Below, one piece after another: positions 20,979-30,394 of a DNA stretch of 64,000 nucleotides; the stretch's first letter is position 1; the number at the start of each line of letters is the position of its first letter. Below the pieces are notes generated by a model. The model was not told the DNA's origin. It made no database searches and was given only the letters and a program-made list of their open reading frames with translations. This stretch comes from Dehalococcoidia bacterium (GTDB taxonomy: Bacteria; Chloroflexota; Dehalococcoidia; Lucifugimonadales; GCA-002694895): NCBI GenBank assembly GCA_029936815.1, contig JAPYRX010000005.1, forward strand, positions 47,707-111,706. The letters are read 5' to 3'. Made by a program: the position numbers and the translations under genes.

Positions 20979-21295
20979 TGGCTAATAAACAAAATACAAC
21001 AAAAATAAGAATTAAATTAAAATCATTTGATCACCGAATGATAGATTACTCTGTTCAACAAATAATTGAAGCTGCAGAAAGAACAGGAGCTTCTGTTTCA
21101 GCTGTTCCCTTACCCACAAAAATAAAAAGATTTTGTGTCATCAGATCGCCGCATATTGATAAAGATAGCAGGGAGCATTTCGAATTTAGAACACATAAAA
21201 GATTACTTGATATTTTAGACCCAAATGCTCGAACAATTGATGATCTTACTAATTTAAACGTTCCTGCGGGCGTTGATATATCAATGAAATTATAA
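20978..21295 (+). CDS. rpsJ: 30S ribosomal protein S10
   Basis: [39 protein letters not shown]. Confidence 0.98.
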   Translation: MANKQNTTKIRIKLKSFDHRMIDYSVQQIIEAAERTGASVSAVPLPTKIKRFCVIRSPHIDKDSREHFEFRTHKRLLDILDPNARTIDDLTNLNVPAGVDISMKL

Positions 21296-21307
21296 ATAGA
21301 GATACAC

Positions 21308-22000
21308 ATGAGTTTGAATAAAATAATAGCAAAAAAAATAGGATCTACTACTATTTTCAATAATAGTGGTGAATCTAAGCACGCAACAATTTTAAAATCA
21401 GGCCCATGTTTTGTAACACAAATTAAAACTAAAAAATCAGATGGATATGACGCTGTTCAATTAGGATTTGAAACATCCAAAAAAACAAACAAGCCTATGT
21501 CTGGGCATATGAAAAATAGCAAAGGCTTATATAAAATCCTTAAAGAATTTCGGGTTAATAATGAGATCTCAAACAAAGTTGGAGACCAAGTAGATATTGG
21601 AATGTTTGTGAAAGGACAATATTTAAATGCGACATCCAAATCAAAAGGACGAGGGTTTTCTGGGACAGTAAGGCGATGGAATTTTAAAGGTGGACCAAAA
21701 ACTCACGGCCAATCAGATAGGCATAGAGCCCCCGGATCTATAGGCTCGGGATCAACTCCAGGAAAAGTAATCAAAGGTAAAAAGATGTCAGGCCGTTATG
21801 GTGGAGAGCAATTCACTACAAAAAATTTAGAAATTTTAGATCTTGATTTAGAAAACAATTTAATCTATCTATCAGGATCAGTGCCTGGTGCTTCAAATAC
21901 ATTAGTATTATTAGCTGCAAGTAACAAATCTTTTACCCCTCTTGAAGAACCTCAAAGGGATGAACCTAAAGCTGAAGAACCTCAAAGAGATGAAAAGTAA
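21308..22000 (+). CDS. rplC: 50S ribosomal protein L3 with acidic C-terminal tail
   Basis: GFSGTVRRWNFKGGPKTHGQSDRHRAPGSIGSGSTPGKVIKGKKMSGRYG. Confidence 0.97.
   Translation: MSLNKIIAKKIGSTTIFNNSGESKHATILKSGPCFVTQIKTKKSDGYDAVQLGFETSKKTNKPMSGHMKNSKGLYKILKEFRVNNEISNKVGDQVDIGMFVKGQYLNATSKSKGRGFSGTVRRWNFKGGPKTHGQSDRHRAPGSIGSGSTPGKVIKGKKMSGRYGGEQFTTKNLEILDLDLENNLIYLSGSVPGASNTLVLLAASNKSFTPLEEPQRDEPKAEEPQRDEK
21944..22000 (+). repeat. Tandem 30-nt repeat encoding the L3 C-terminal tail (EEPQRDEPKA / EEPQRDEK)
   Basis: gaagaacctcaaag(g/a)gatgaa at 21944 and 21974. Confidence 0.8.
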
Positions 22001-22705
22001 ATGAAAGTAAAACTTATAGATCAAAAAGGCTCCGTGATAGGAGATCATAATATTCAAAAAGAAATTGTAAATTATCCTATAAATGATCAACTTATACATC
22101 AAAATGTAGTAGCATTTTTAGCAAATCAACGACAAGGTACACATAAGACAAAATCAAGATCGGAGGTAAGAGGGGGGGGTAGGAAACCACATGCTCAAAA
22201 AGGAACAGGTCGCGCTAGAGCTGGAAGTATAAGAAGCCCTATATGGAGAGGTGGTGGGATTGTATTTGGGCCTCAACCTAGATCGTACAGAAAAAATTTA
22301 AATAAAAAAATGAAAACTGGAGCTTTGTTATCTACAATAGCTTACAAATTAAATGAAAAGAAATTATATGTGTTAAAAGATTTTAACGAATCAAATAAAT
22401 TTGCTAAAACTAAAGATGCTGAGAATCTACTGAAATCTTTGAAATTAGCTAAACACTGTTTATTCGTACTAGATGGAGCTGATTTACAAAGTTTGAAATC
22501 TACAAATAATATATCTAACATTACAACGTTATCTAGCGATCTTATCAATGCCCCAGCTATAGCAAGATCTGAACACATGATAATAACCGAAAAAGGGTTG
22601 AATAATTTAATTGAAAAACGATTGAAATCTAAATTCAAAAAAACAATTAAAGCTACCACTGCACCAAAAAGAAATACAATTGATAAAGGAGAAAGTAATG
22701 CCTAA
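22001..22705 (+). CDS. rplD: 50S ribosomal protein L4
   Basis: GTHKTKSRSEVRGGGRKPHAQKGTGRARAGSIRSPIWRGGGIVFGP. Confidence 0.97.
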   Translation: MKVKLIDQKGSVIGDHNIQKEIVNYPINDQLIHQNVVAFLANQRQGTHKTKSRSEVRGGGRKPHAQKGTGRARAGSIRSPIWRGGGIVFGPQPRSYRKNLNKKMKTGALLSTIAYKLNEKKLYVLKDFNESNKFAKTKDAENLLKSLKLAKHCLFVLDGADLQSLKSTNNISNITTLSSDLINAPAIARSEHMIITEKGLNNLIEKRLKSKFKKTIKATTAPKRNTIDKGESNA

Positions 22706-22988
22706 TTATCAGTGTTTAAAAAAACCAATAATCAGTGAAAAATCATCATTGTTACAGGATGTAAGTGTATACACATTTGAAGTAGAGATTAATTCAAACA
22801 AATCACAAATAAAAACTAATGTTGAAAGTGCTTATGGAGTTGATGTTATTAATGTGAGAACCATAATATCCAAAGGGCCAAAAAAAAGAAATCCTAAAAC
22901 TGGCTCGTGGATGAATGGGAAAAAAAGTAAAAAAGCCCTGGTTAAAATTAAGCAGGGACAAACTATAAATATATTTGAAGGTGTTTAA
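22698..22988 (+). CDS. rplW: 50S ribosomal protein L23
   Basis: [12 protein letters not shown]...[35 protein letters not shown] at 22698 with good SD, shorter than track ORF. Confidence 0.95.
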   Translation: MPNYQCLKKPIISEKSSLLQDVSVYTFEVEINSNKSQIKTNVESAYGVDVINVRTIISKGPKKRNPKTGSWMNGKKSKKALVKIKQGQTINIFEGV

Positions 22989-22990
22989 AA

Positions 22991-23821
22991 TTGAGTTTAG
23001 TTAGAAAAAAACCAACATCACCAGGAAGAAGAGGAGCAGTTCTCCCTAATTTTAGCGAGTTAACATCAACAGAGTCTAAAAAATCTCTTCTACAACCACT
23101 TAAAAAACATTCTGGAAGAAATAACCAAGGAAGAATAACTGTTCGCCATAGAGGTGGCGGCCATAAAAGAAAATATAGAATAATCGATTTCAAAAGATCT
23201 AAAATTGGTATTGAAGGAATAGTGCATTCAATACAATATGATCCTAATAGGTCATCCAATTTAGCTTTAATAAAATATAAAGATGGCGAATGGTCATATA
23301 TATTATCTCCTCAAGGATTAAACGTTGGAGAATTAGTATTAAGTAATGAGAAAACTGAAATAAAGATCGGGAATTGCATGCCCTTGAAAAATATTCCTAG
23401 TGGTACAGAAGTACATAATGTTGAATTAAATGCAGGACAAGGGGCAAAACTAGTTCGTTCTGCTGGAAACTCTGCTCAAGTACTAGCTACGGAAGGAGAA
23501 CATACTCTTATTAGATTACCTTCCGGGGAAATGAGAAGAATCCATAAAGAATGTAAAGCAACGATAGGTTCCTTAGGAAATCAAGATCACAAAAATATCA
23601 AACTTGGTAAAGCTGGGAAAAACAGACACAGAGGCAAGAGACCGTCTGTGCGAGGAGTAGCAATGGCACCTAATGCACATCCACATGGTGGAGGTGAGGG
23701 TAAATCTCCTATTGGTATGCCTGGGCCTAAGACGCCTTGGGGGAGACCTGCTTTAGGCGCTAAAACTAGGAAGAAAAAACCTAGTGACAAATTTATTATA
23801 AGAAGTAGAAAAAGGAAATAA
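22991..23821 (+). CDS. rplB: 50S ribosomal protein L2
   Basis: TTG start; [57 protein letters not shown]. Confidence 0.98.
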   Translation: MSLVRKKPTSPGRRGAVLPNFSELTSTESKKSLLQPLKKHSGRNNQGRITVRHRGGGHKRKYRIIDFKRSKIGIEGIVHSIQYDPNRSSNLALIKYKDGEWSYILSPQGLNVGELVLSNEKTEIKIGNCMPLKNIPSGTEVHNVELNAGQGAKLVRSAGNSAQVLATEGEHTLIRLPSGEMRRIHKECKATIGSLGNQDHKNIKLGKAGKNRHRGKRPSVRGVAMAPNAHPHGGGEGKSPIGMPGPKTPWGRPALGAKTRKKKPSDKFIIRSRKRK

Positions 23822-23823
23822 AT

Positions 23824-24099
23824 ATGTCTAGATCTACAAAGAAAGGACCTTACGTTAATGCTAGTTTACAAAAAAAAGTAGAACAAGCAATGAATTCAAA
23901 TAAAAATGAAATAATAAAAACATGGTCAAGAGCATCAACTATACTCCCTGACATGCTTGGTTTAACAATAGCAGTATATAATGGAAGAAGGCACGTCCCT
24001 GTATTTATCTCTGAAAATATGGTTGGCCACAAATTAGGAGAATTTGCTCCTACGCGAACTTTTAGAAATCATTCAGGAGCTGAAAAAATAACAAGTTAA
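23824..24099 (+). CDS. rpsS: 30S ribosomal protein S19
   Basis: [15 protein letters not shown]...[31 protein letters not shown]. Confidence 0.98.
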   Translation: MSRSTKKGPYVNASLQKKVEQAMNSNKNEIIKTWSRASTILPDMLGLTIAVYNGRRHVPVFISENMVGHKLGEFAPTRTFRNHSGAEKITS

Positions 24100-24103
24100 T
24101 ATC

Positions 24104-24427
24104 ATGAAAGCTATATCAAAAAACATCGGAATATCATCTAAAAAACTCAAGCCTTATTTGGACTTAGTAAGAGACAAAAATATTAATGAAGCATTAATTC
24201 TTTTGAGATACCAAAAATCTCCTGCTGCATTCGAAATTCACAAAACTATTGAATCTGCGATAGCAAATGCAAAAGATTTATCTATGCCTGGCGTAGATAA
24301 TTTAAAAATTGACGAGATTTATGCGAACCAAGGAACTACTCTAAAAAGGTGGAGAGCCGAAGCAAGAGGCAGACCTGGAACTTTTAATCACCCTACTAGT
24401 CATATAGTAGTTAAACTCTCTGAATGA
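24104..24427 (+). CDS. rplV: 50S ribosomal protein L22
   Basis: GISSKKLKPYLDLVRDKNINEALILLRYQKSPAA...RPGTFNHPTSHIVVKLSE. Confidence 0.95.
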   Translation: MKAISKNIGISSKKLKPYLDLVRDKNINEALILLRYQKSPAAFEIHKTIESAIANAKDLSMPGVDNLKIDEIYANQGTTLKRWRAEARGRPGTFNHPTSHIVVKLSE

Positions 24428-24438
24428 GGAAATAATCA

Positions 24439-25416
24439 ATGGGACAAAAAATACATCCGATAGGCTTTAGGCTAGGAATCTCAAGAGGTTGGGATTCGAC
24501 ATGGTATGGAAACAAATTTTCTTACAGAAATTTTGTTAAAGAAGATCATAAAATTAGACAAGAAATAATGAATGTAAATAAAGATGCTGGGATAACCAAA
24601 ATTGAAATCGAAAGAAGTACTAATGAAATATCTGTTAAAATTTTCACTTCAAGACCAGGAATAGTAATTGGGAGAGGTGGTCAAAGAATAGACGAGCTTA
24701 AAAAATTGATCTCAAATATCACAAAGAATAAGACACAATTAAATATTGAAGAAATTCGAAATCCTGATTTGGATGCTACTCTAGTGTCCCATTCAGTAGC
24801 AGATCAAATTCAAAGACGAATATCATATAAAAGAGCTGCAAGGATGGCTGCAAGCCGATCCATGCAAAACGGTGCAAAGGGTATTAAAATCATATGTAAG
24901 GGAAGATTAGGGGGAGCTGAAATCGCAAGAAAAGAACAGGTCATGGAGGGAAGAGTACCCCTGCACACACTAAAAGCCGATATTGATTATTCAATTGCTG
25001 AAGCACATACTGAGTACGGTAGAATTGGAGTGAAAGTATGGATTTATAGAGGAGATATTGAAATCTCAAAACAAACACATGTTGAACCATCTGAGATAAA
25101 ACCAATCGAATTGACATTAACTCCTGAAACTTCTGCACCCGAAAACATCGAATTGATATTAACTCCTGAAACTTCTGTTTCTAAAAACACTGATAAACAA
25201 TCTACGCCATCACAAAGTAGTAATCTAAATTTAAAAAAAATTGTAGATGAACCTAAATTTGCAAATGTGACTAAAGATGTTGTAGAAAAACCAATCAGCA
25301 AACCTAAATCTAAAAAATCAATAATTCCTAAAACCAAAGCTGAATTATCTGTAAAAAAAGATAAGAATACAAAAAGCACTAGTATAAAGGAGAAATCTGA
25401 TGATACAAATTTATAG
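24439..25416 (+). CDS. rpsC: 30S ribosomal protein S3 with ~115-aa C-terminal extension
   Basis: [23 protein letters not shown]...[21 protein letters not shown], then a low-complexity tail. Confidence 0.97.
   Translation: MGQKIHPIGFRLGISRGWDSTWYGNKFSYRNFVKEDHKIRQEIMNVNKDAGITKIEIERSTNEISVKIFTSRPGIVIGRGGQRIDELKKLISNITKNKTQLNIEEIRNPDLDATLVSHSVADQIQRRISYKRAARMAASRSMQNGAKGIKIICKGRLGGAEIARKEQVMEGRVPLHTLKADIDYSIAEAHTEYGRIGVKVWIYRGDIEISKQTHVEPSEIKPIELTLTPETSAPENIELILTPETSVSKNTDKQSTPSQSSNLNLKKIVDEPKFANVTKDVVEKPISKPKSKKSIIPKTKAELSVKKDKNTKSTSIKEKSDDTNL
25105..25188 (+). repeat. Tandem 42-nt duplication in the rpsC tail ([14 protein letters not shown] / [14 protein letters not shown])
   Basis: atcgaattga(c/t)attaactcctgaaacttctg repeated at 25105 and 25147. 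Confidence 0.85.
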
Positions 25417-25768
25417 TAGAGTTAAAGTAACAGACAACTCAGGTGCAAGAGTAATTAGTTGTATAGGTGTTCCTGGAGGAAGTAGACGCAAATACGCACA
25501 TGCTGGTGATGTTATTGTAGCTTCAGTAAAACAAGCAACATCTACTTCACCAATTAAAGCAGGAGAAATTGTTAAAGCTGTTATTGTAAGAACTACAAAA
25601 CAAATAAGAAGAAAAGATGGAACATATATAAGGTTTGACGATAATGCAGCTGTTATAATAGACGACGCCAAACTACCACGAGGAACTAGGATTTTTGGCC
25701 CGGTTGCGAGAGAGTTAAGAGATAGAAATTACATGAGAATAGTTTCTTTGGCTCAGGAGGTATTATAA
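25400..25768 (+). CDS. rplN: 50S ribosomal protein L14
   Basis: [44 protein letters not shown]. Confidence 0.98.
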   Translation: MIQIYSRVKVTDNSGARVISCIGVPGGSRRKYAHAGDVIVASVKQATSTSPIKAGEIVKAVIVRTTKQIRRKDGTYIRFDDNAAVIIDDAKLPRGTRIFGPVARELRDRNYMRIVSLAQEVL

Positions 25769-26083
25769 ATGAGAAAAATTAAAAACAATGATAATGTTAT
25801 TGTTACAAAAGGGAAGGATGCGGGGAAATCAGGAAAAGTACAAAAAATATTACCTTCAAAAGGTAAATTACTAATAGAAGGAATTAATATTTATAAAAAA
25901 CATATGAAAACTCAATCAGAATCACAACAAGGCGGAATAATTGATAGAGAGATGTTTGTTGATATTAGTAATGTAAGATTAATTGACCCAAATACAAATG
26001 AACCGACAAAGGTTAAAATAACACAGTTAAAAGATCAAAGCAGAGTCAGAACAAATAAAACCACTGATGAGGTCATAGAATGA
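25769..26083 (+). CDS. rplX: 50S ribosomal protein L24
   Basis: [41 protein letters not shown]. Confidence 0.96.
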   Translation: MRKIKNNDNVIVTKGKDAGKSGKVQKILPSKGKLLIEGINIYKKHMKTQSESQQGGIIDREMFVDISNVRLIDPNTNEPTKVKITQLKDQSRVRTNKTTDEVIE

Positions 26084-26682
26084 CAATTAAAAGCAATACA
26101 AATACGCCTAGATTATTAGAATTTTTTAGAAAAGATATAGCTCCTGAATTAAAAAAAGATTTGAATCTGTCAAATATTAATAGTGTTCCTACAATATCTA
26201 AAATAGTAATTAATATTGGTCTTGGAGAAGCTCTTACAAATTCAAAGGCGTTAGAAAATTCTGTAAAAGATGTTTCGTTAATTACAGGACAAAAGCCAAT
26301 AACAACAAAAGCCAAAAACTCTATAGCAGGATTTAAAATAAGAGAAGGAATGGCAATAGGTGTTGCAACGACTCTTCGAAGTAGAAGAATGTATGAATTT
26401 TTAGACAGACTAATAAATCTAAGCATACCAAGAATCAGAGATTTCCGAGGGCTATCAACAAAATCTTTCGATGGAAATGGCAATTATACTATTGGGATAA
26501 AAGAACATGTTATATTTCCTGAAATAGATTACAATTCAATAGATAAAATTAGAAGCCTACAAATAATCATAGTTACTACAGCAAAAGATAATGAAACAGG
26601 ATTAATGCTTTTATCTAAATTTGGATTCCCATTTGTAAAACAAGAAGGGGAAACAATAAACCCAATTGGTAACGAGGAATAA
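26080..26682 (+). CDS. rplE: 50S ribosomal protein L5
   Basis: [62 protein letters not shown]. Confidence 0.97.
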   Translation: MTIKSNTNTPRLLEFFRKDIAPELKKDLNLSNINSVPTISKIVINIGLGEALTNSKALENSVKDVSLITGQKPITTKAKNSIAGFKIREGMAIGVATTLRSRRMYEFLDRLINLSIPRIRDFRGLSTKSFDGNGNYTIGIKEHVIFPEIDYNSIDKIRSLQIIIVTTAKDNETGLMLLSKFGFPFVKQEGETINPIGNEE

Positions 26683-26686
26683 TCAT

Positions 26687-27100
26687 ATGTTACAACCTAA
26701 AAGTTATAAATACAGAAAACAACACAGAGGTAGATTAAAAGGAATCGCTTCCAAAGGCACTAGCGTTTCATTCGGAGAATTTGGATTGAAAGCACAAGAA
26801 TCATCATGGATTACTGCAAGGCAAATTGAAGCAGCAAGAAGAGTAATGACAAGATACACACGTAAAGGTGGCAAAATTTGGATCAGAATATTTCCAGATA
26901 AACCTATTACTGCCCGTGCTGCAGAAACTAGAATGGGAAAAGGAAAGGGAAATGTTGATCATTACGTAGCATCAGTATTAAAGGGGAAAGTTATATTTGA
27001 AATTTCGGGGATAGATAAAGATGAAGCAAGTTTAGCGTTAAATTTAGCATCAGATAAATTACCTATAAAAACATCATTTGTGGAAAGGAAATTATTTTAA
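26687..27100 (+). CDS. rplP: 50S ribosomal protein L16
   Basis: [55 protein letters not shown] at 26687. Confidence 0.97.
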   Translation: MLQPKSYKYRKQHRGRLKGIASKGTSVSFGEFGLKAQESSWITARQIEAARRVMTRYTRKGGKIWIRIFPDKPITARAAETRMGKGKGNVDHYVASVLKGKVIFEISGIDKDEASLALNLASDKLPIKTSFVERKLF

Positions 27101-27300
27101 TGCCTAATATAGATAACATAAGAGATAAAAGCGATAAGGAATTATTAGAAGAATTATCCAGTATAAACAGAGATTTGTTAGATTTGAGATTCAAATTAGA
27201 AACAAAACAGCTTGCGAATAGTAATGAAATTAAAAATCTTAAATTAAATAGAGCAAGGATATTAACAGTTATAAATGAAAGAAAAATATTAAGGTCGTAG
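27100..27300 (+). CDS. rpmC: 50S ribosomal protein L29
   Basis: IRDKSDKELLEELSSINRDLLDLRFKLETKQLANSNEIKNLKLNRARILTVINER. Confidence 0.95.
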   Translation: MPNIDNIRDKSDKELLEELSSINRDLLDLRFKLETKQLANSNEIKNLKLNRARILTVINERKILRS

Positions 27301-27310
27301 GTCGTAAATA

Positions 27311-27559
27311 ATGAGTAACCAAAAAATAAGAACAGGCGAAGTAATTAGTAATAAAATGGACGAAACTGCTATTGTAAGTGTCTCGAGGCAGTATAAACAT
27401 AAGTTATATGGAAAATATATTAAACGATTCAAAAAATATGTTGCACATGATCCTGCAAATAAAGCTACAATTGGTTCAGTAGTAAAAATTAAAGAAATAA
27501 GACCTCTATCCAAAACTAAAAGATGGATAATCACAGAAATTCAAGATAAAAACAATTAA
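27311..27559 (+). CDS. rpsQ: 30S ribosomal protein S17
   Basis: RTGEVISNKMDETAIVSVSRQYKHKLYGKYIKRFKKYVAHDPANKATIGSVVKIKEIRPLSKTKRW. Confidence 0.96.
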   Translation: MSNQKIRTGEVISNKMDETAIVSVSRQYKHKLYGKYIKRFKKYVAHDPANKATIGSVVKIKEIRPLSKTKRWIITEIQDKNN

Positions 27560-27576
27560 ATCAAGGTGTATAAATA

Positions 27577-27882
27577 ATGGCTAAAGTATCATCGGTAGCA
27601 AGAAATAACAAAAGGAAAAAAATGGTTGAACAGTATTCTGCAAAAAGATCTGAACTTAAATCTATTGCAAATAATCAAGATTTACCTAATGAAGAAAGAA
27701 TGAATGCAAGAAAAAAACTAGATAAATTACCTAAAAATTCAAATCCTATAAGAATCAGAAATAGATGCTTCGTTTCTGGCAGGCCAAGAGGATATATCAA
27801 TTATTTTGGCTTGTCTAGAATAACTTTTAGAGAAATGGCACATAAAGGTTTATTACCAGGTGTAAAAAAATCAAGTTGGTAA
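27577..27882 (+). CDS. rpsN: 30S ribosomal protein S14, long zinc-free form
   Basis: 101 aa; [43 protein letters not shown]; no CxxC zinc motifs. Confidence 0.96.
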   Translation: MAKVSSVARNNKRKKMVEQYSAKRSELKSIANNQDLPNEERMNARKKLDKLPKNSNPIRIRNRCFVSGRPRGYINYFGLSRITFREMAHKGLLPGVKKSSW

Positions 27883-27898
27883 TTCAGGAGATAAATAT

Positions 27899-28294
27899 AT
27901 GAATACAGATCCAATATCAGACTTTCTTACAAGAATTAGGAACGCCAACTTAGTCGGCAAAGACAATGTTGCTATACCATATTCTAAAATCAAGTCTAGT
28001 ATTACTAAAATATTAAAAACTGAAGGTCTTATAGAAGATTTTAATATTATGGACGAAGACAAAATGAAAATGATAAATCTAAATTTATCTTATAAGAATG
28101 AAGGATCTCCAAGAATAAATGGATTGAGAAGAATAAGCAAGCCAGGATTACGGGTATATTCTAGGAAAGGAGAAATACCAAGATACTTTGGTGAATTAGG
28201 CGTAACTATAGTATCTACATCTAAAGGAATCATGACTCATAAACAAGCTTGGAAAGAACGATTAGGTGGAGAGGTGATTTGTGTTGTTTGGTAA
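27899..28294 (+). CDS. rpsH: 30S ribosomal protein S8
   Basis: DPISDFLTRIRNANLVGKDNVAIPYSKIKSSITKILKTEG...STSKGIMTHKQAWKERLGGEVICVVW. Confidence 0.97.
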   Translation: MNTDPISDFLTRIRNANLVGKDNVAIPYSKIKSSITKILKTEGLIEDFNIMDEDKMKMINLNLSYKNEGSPRINGLRRISKPGLRVYSRKGEIPRYFGELGVTIVSTSKGIMTHKQAWKERLGGEVICVVW

Positions 28295-28306
28295 AGGAGA
28301 AATAAA

Positions 28307-28855
28307 ATGTCAAGAATAGGAATGAAACCCATATTAATCCCTGAAAATGTTACAGTGGAACTATCTAAAAATAATCATGTGACAGTAAAAGGGGCAAAAG
28401 GAGAATTATCTTACACTTTCAATAAAGAAATGATAATTAAAATTAATGATTCAAGCTTAATGGTCGCAAGAAAAGATGACGAAAAAGAATCTAAATCATT
28501 ACATGGATTAACTAGAAGTTTGATAAATAATATGATTATAGGAGTTTCCGAAGGTTTTGTTAAACATCTAGAAATGGTAGGAGTTGGTTACAGAGCAGAA
28601 CAAAAAGGAAATGCAATAAACCTAAGTGTCATGAAAAGCCATTTAGATATTATTGAAGCCCCTGAAGGGATTACAATTAAAGTTGAAGATAGTACTAAAA
28701 TTGCTATTTCAGGAATAGACAAACAACAAGTCGGACATGTTGCAGCTTTAATTCGATCATCACGTCCTCCAAATGCATACACAGGAAAAGGCGTCCGATA
28801 TCTCGGTGAAGAAGTCACTATTAAACCAGGTAAAAGCGCACGTGCTGAAACTTAA
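28307..28855 (+). CDS. rplF: 50S ribosomal protein L6
   Basis: MSRIGMKPILIPENVTVELSKNNHVTVKGAKGELSY...IRSSRPPNAYTGKGVRYLGEEV. Confidence 0.97.
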   Translation: MSRIGMKPILIPENVTVELSKNNHVTVKGAKGELSYTFNKEMIIKINDSSLMVARKDDEKESKSLHGLTRSLINNMIIGVSEGFVKHLEMVGVGYRAEQKGNAINLSVMKSHLDIIEAPEGITIKVEDSTKIAISGIDKQQVGHVAALIRSSRPPNAYTGKGVRYLGEEVTIKPGKSARAET

Positions 28856-28889
28856 CATCAAAGCAAATTTATTATAAGGAAAAAATAAA

Positions 28890-29237
28890 TTGAATAGCCA
28901 CAAAAAACGATTAATCAGAAAAATAAGAACAAGAAAAAAAATAAGCGGTACAGAAAATCGCCCAAGATTATCAGTATTCAGAAGCTTAAACCATATATAT
29001 GCACAAATTATTAATGACGAATCAGGGAATACTTTAACTCAAGCAAATAGCACAGAAGTTACAAATGATAAAAAGGTAACTAAAACTAAGATTGCTGCTG
29101 AAGTTGGTAAATTATTAGGCGAAAGAGCTAAAGGGAAAAAAATTACTACTGTTGTTTTCGATAAAAACGGATATAAATTTCATGGAAGGATAAAAGCTTT
29201 AGCCGATTCAACCAGAAAAGAAGGAGTACAATTTTAA
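28890..29237 (+). CDS. rplR: 50S ribosomal protein L18
   Basis: TTG start; NRPRLSVFRSLNHIYAQIINDESGNTLTQAN...VVFDKNGYKFHGRIKALADSTRKEGVQF. Confidence 0.96.
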   Translation: MNSHKKRLIRKIRTRKKISGTENRPRLSVFRSLNHIYAQIINDESGNTLTQANSTEVTNDKKVTKTKIAAEVGKLLGERAKGKKITTVVFDKNGYKFHGRIKALADSTRKEGVQF

Positions 29238-29755
29238 TGGTTTCAACACATAAATCAACTAATAATAAATCTGCCTTGCCAATTCTAGAAAGAACAGTAA
29301 AAGTATCTAGAGTAGCTAAAGTTATAAAAGGAGGCCGAACTCTACGATTTGCTGTTACAGTTGTAGTAGGCAATGGAAATGGAGAAATAGGAATTGGAAG
29401 CGGTAAATCCGCCAATGTCCCTGATGCTGTTAAAAAAGCTGTTTCTAAAGCAAAAAAAACAATGATATCTGTTCCGGTTATAAACGATACCCTGCCCCAT
29501 GAAGTCAAATCGAAATTTTGTGGTAGCGTAGTATTATTAAAACCTGCACCTGAGGGAACAGGAATAAAAGCCGGTGCTTCATTAAGGGCTATAGCTGAGG
29601 TACTAGGAATTAAAAACATTGTTACGAAAGTATGGAGAAGTACTAATCCATCAAACGTAGTAAAAGCTGCTTATAAAGGATTAGAAAGTATGATTGACGT
29701 TGAAGCAGAAATGAAAGAAAGATCAAATAAAAAAACAACCAAAGAGATAAATTAA
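29237..29755 (+). CDS. rpsE: 30S ribosomal protein S5
   Basis: RTVKVSRVAKVIKGGRTLRFAVTVVVGNGNGEIGIGSGKSANVPDAVKKAV. Confidence 0.98.
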   Translation: MVSTHKSTNNKSALPILERTVKVSRVAKVIKGGRTLRFAVTVVVGNGNGEIGIGSGKSANVPDAVKKAVSKAKKTMISVPVINDTLPHEVKSKFCGSVVLLKPAPEGTGIKAGASLRAIAEVLGIKNIVTKVWRSTNPSNVVKAAYKGLESMIDVEAEMKERSNKKTTKEIN

Positions 29756-29756
29756 G

Positions 29757-29945
29757 ATGAGTACAGAAAAAATCATCATTAAATTAATAAAAAGTCCAAT
29801 AGGTACTTCGCCCAAGCAAAAAAAAGTACTTGAAAGCTTAGGAATTAGAAAAATTAATAAAGTAATAACTCATAATAAAACACCAGAAATACTTGGAATG
29901 ATAAAAAAAGTTAAACATTTAATCAAAATCGAAAACAATACATAA
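29757..29945 (+). CDS. rpmD: 50S ribosomal protein L30
   Basis: IIIKLIKSPIGTSPKQKKVLESLGIRKINKVITHNKTPEILGMIKKVKHLIKIE. Confidence 0.95.
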   Translation: MSTEKIIIKLIKSPIGTSPKQKKVLESLGIRKINKVITHNKTPEILGMIKKVKHLIKIENNT

Positions 29946-29954
29946 TGGTGAACT

Positions 29955-30389
29955 ATGCAATATAGCAAATTAGTCAATAATGAAAAAAAACAAAAGAAAA
30001 GAGTTGGTAGAGGCAATGCAACTGGAAATGGAACATACTCAGGAAAAGGCTTAAAAGGCCAAAAATCTAGATCTGGATTCAGTTTGGTTCCTGGATTTGA
30101 AGGTGGCCAGTTAAGATTGATAAAAAAATTAGCGAAATTGAAAGGTTTCAAAAATCATAACAGAACTCCTAATCAAACAGTCACTTTAGACCAAATTGAC
30201 AAATTACCTCCTAATATTGAAATAAATAATATTACTCTTTTTGATAATGGGCTAATAGAAAACCCCAAGAATCCAATTAAAATTCTGAATGTTGGAAAAC
30301 TTTCATCTAAAAGGCAAATTCAAATAAAGAAAATCTCTGAATCTGCAAGAAAATCTATTGTGAAATCAGGATCTGAAATTATCGAATAA
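29955..30389 (+). CDS. rplO: 50S ribosomal protein L15
   Basis: RVGRGNATGNGTYSGKGLKGQKSRSGFSLVPGFEGGQLRLIKKLAKLKGF. Confidence 0.96.
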   Translation: MQYSKLVNNEKKQKKRVGRGNATGNGTYSGKGLKGQKSRSGFSLVPGFEGGQLRLIKKLAKLKGFKNHNRTPNQTVTLDQIDKLPPNIEINNITLFDNGLIENPKNPIKILNVGKLSSKRQIQIKKISESARKSIVKSGSEIIE

Positions 30390-30394
30390 TTATT

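Noticed and set aside
19727-21360. Antisense ORFs in fusA/rpsJ (19727..20062, 20609..20800, 21055..21360)
   Set aside because: Shadow ORFs opposite highly conserved genes.
26073-29619. Antisense ORFs in ribosomal genes (26073..26483, 29146..29619 and similar)
   Set aside because: Opposite strand of essential, conserved ribosomal genes; no domain support.
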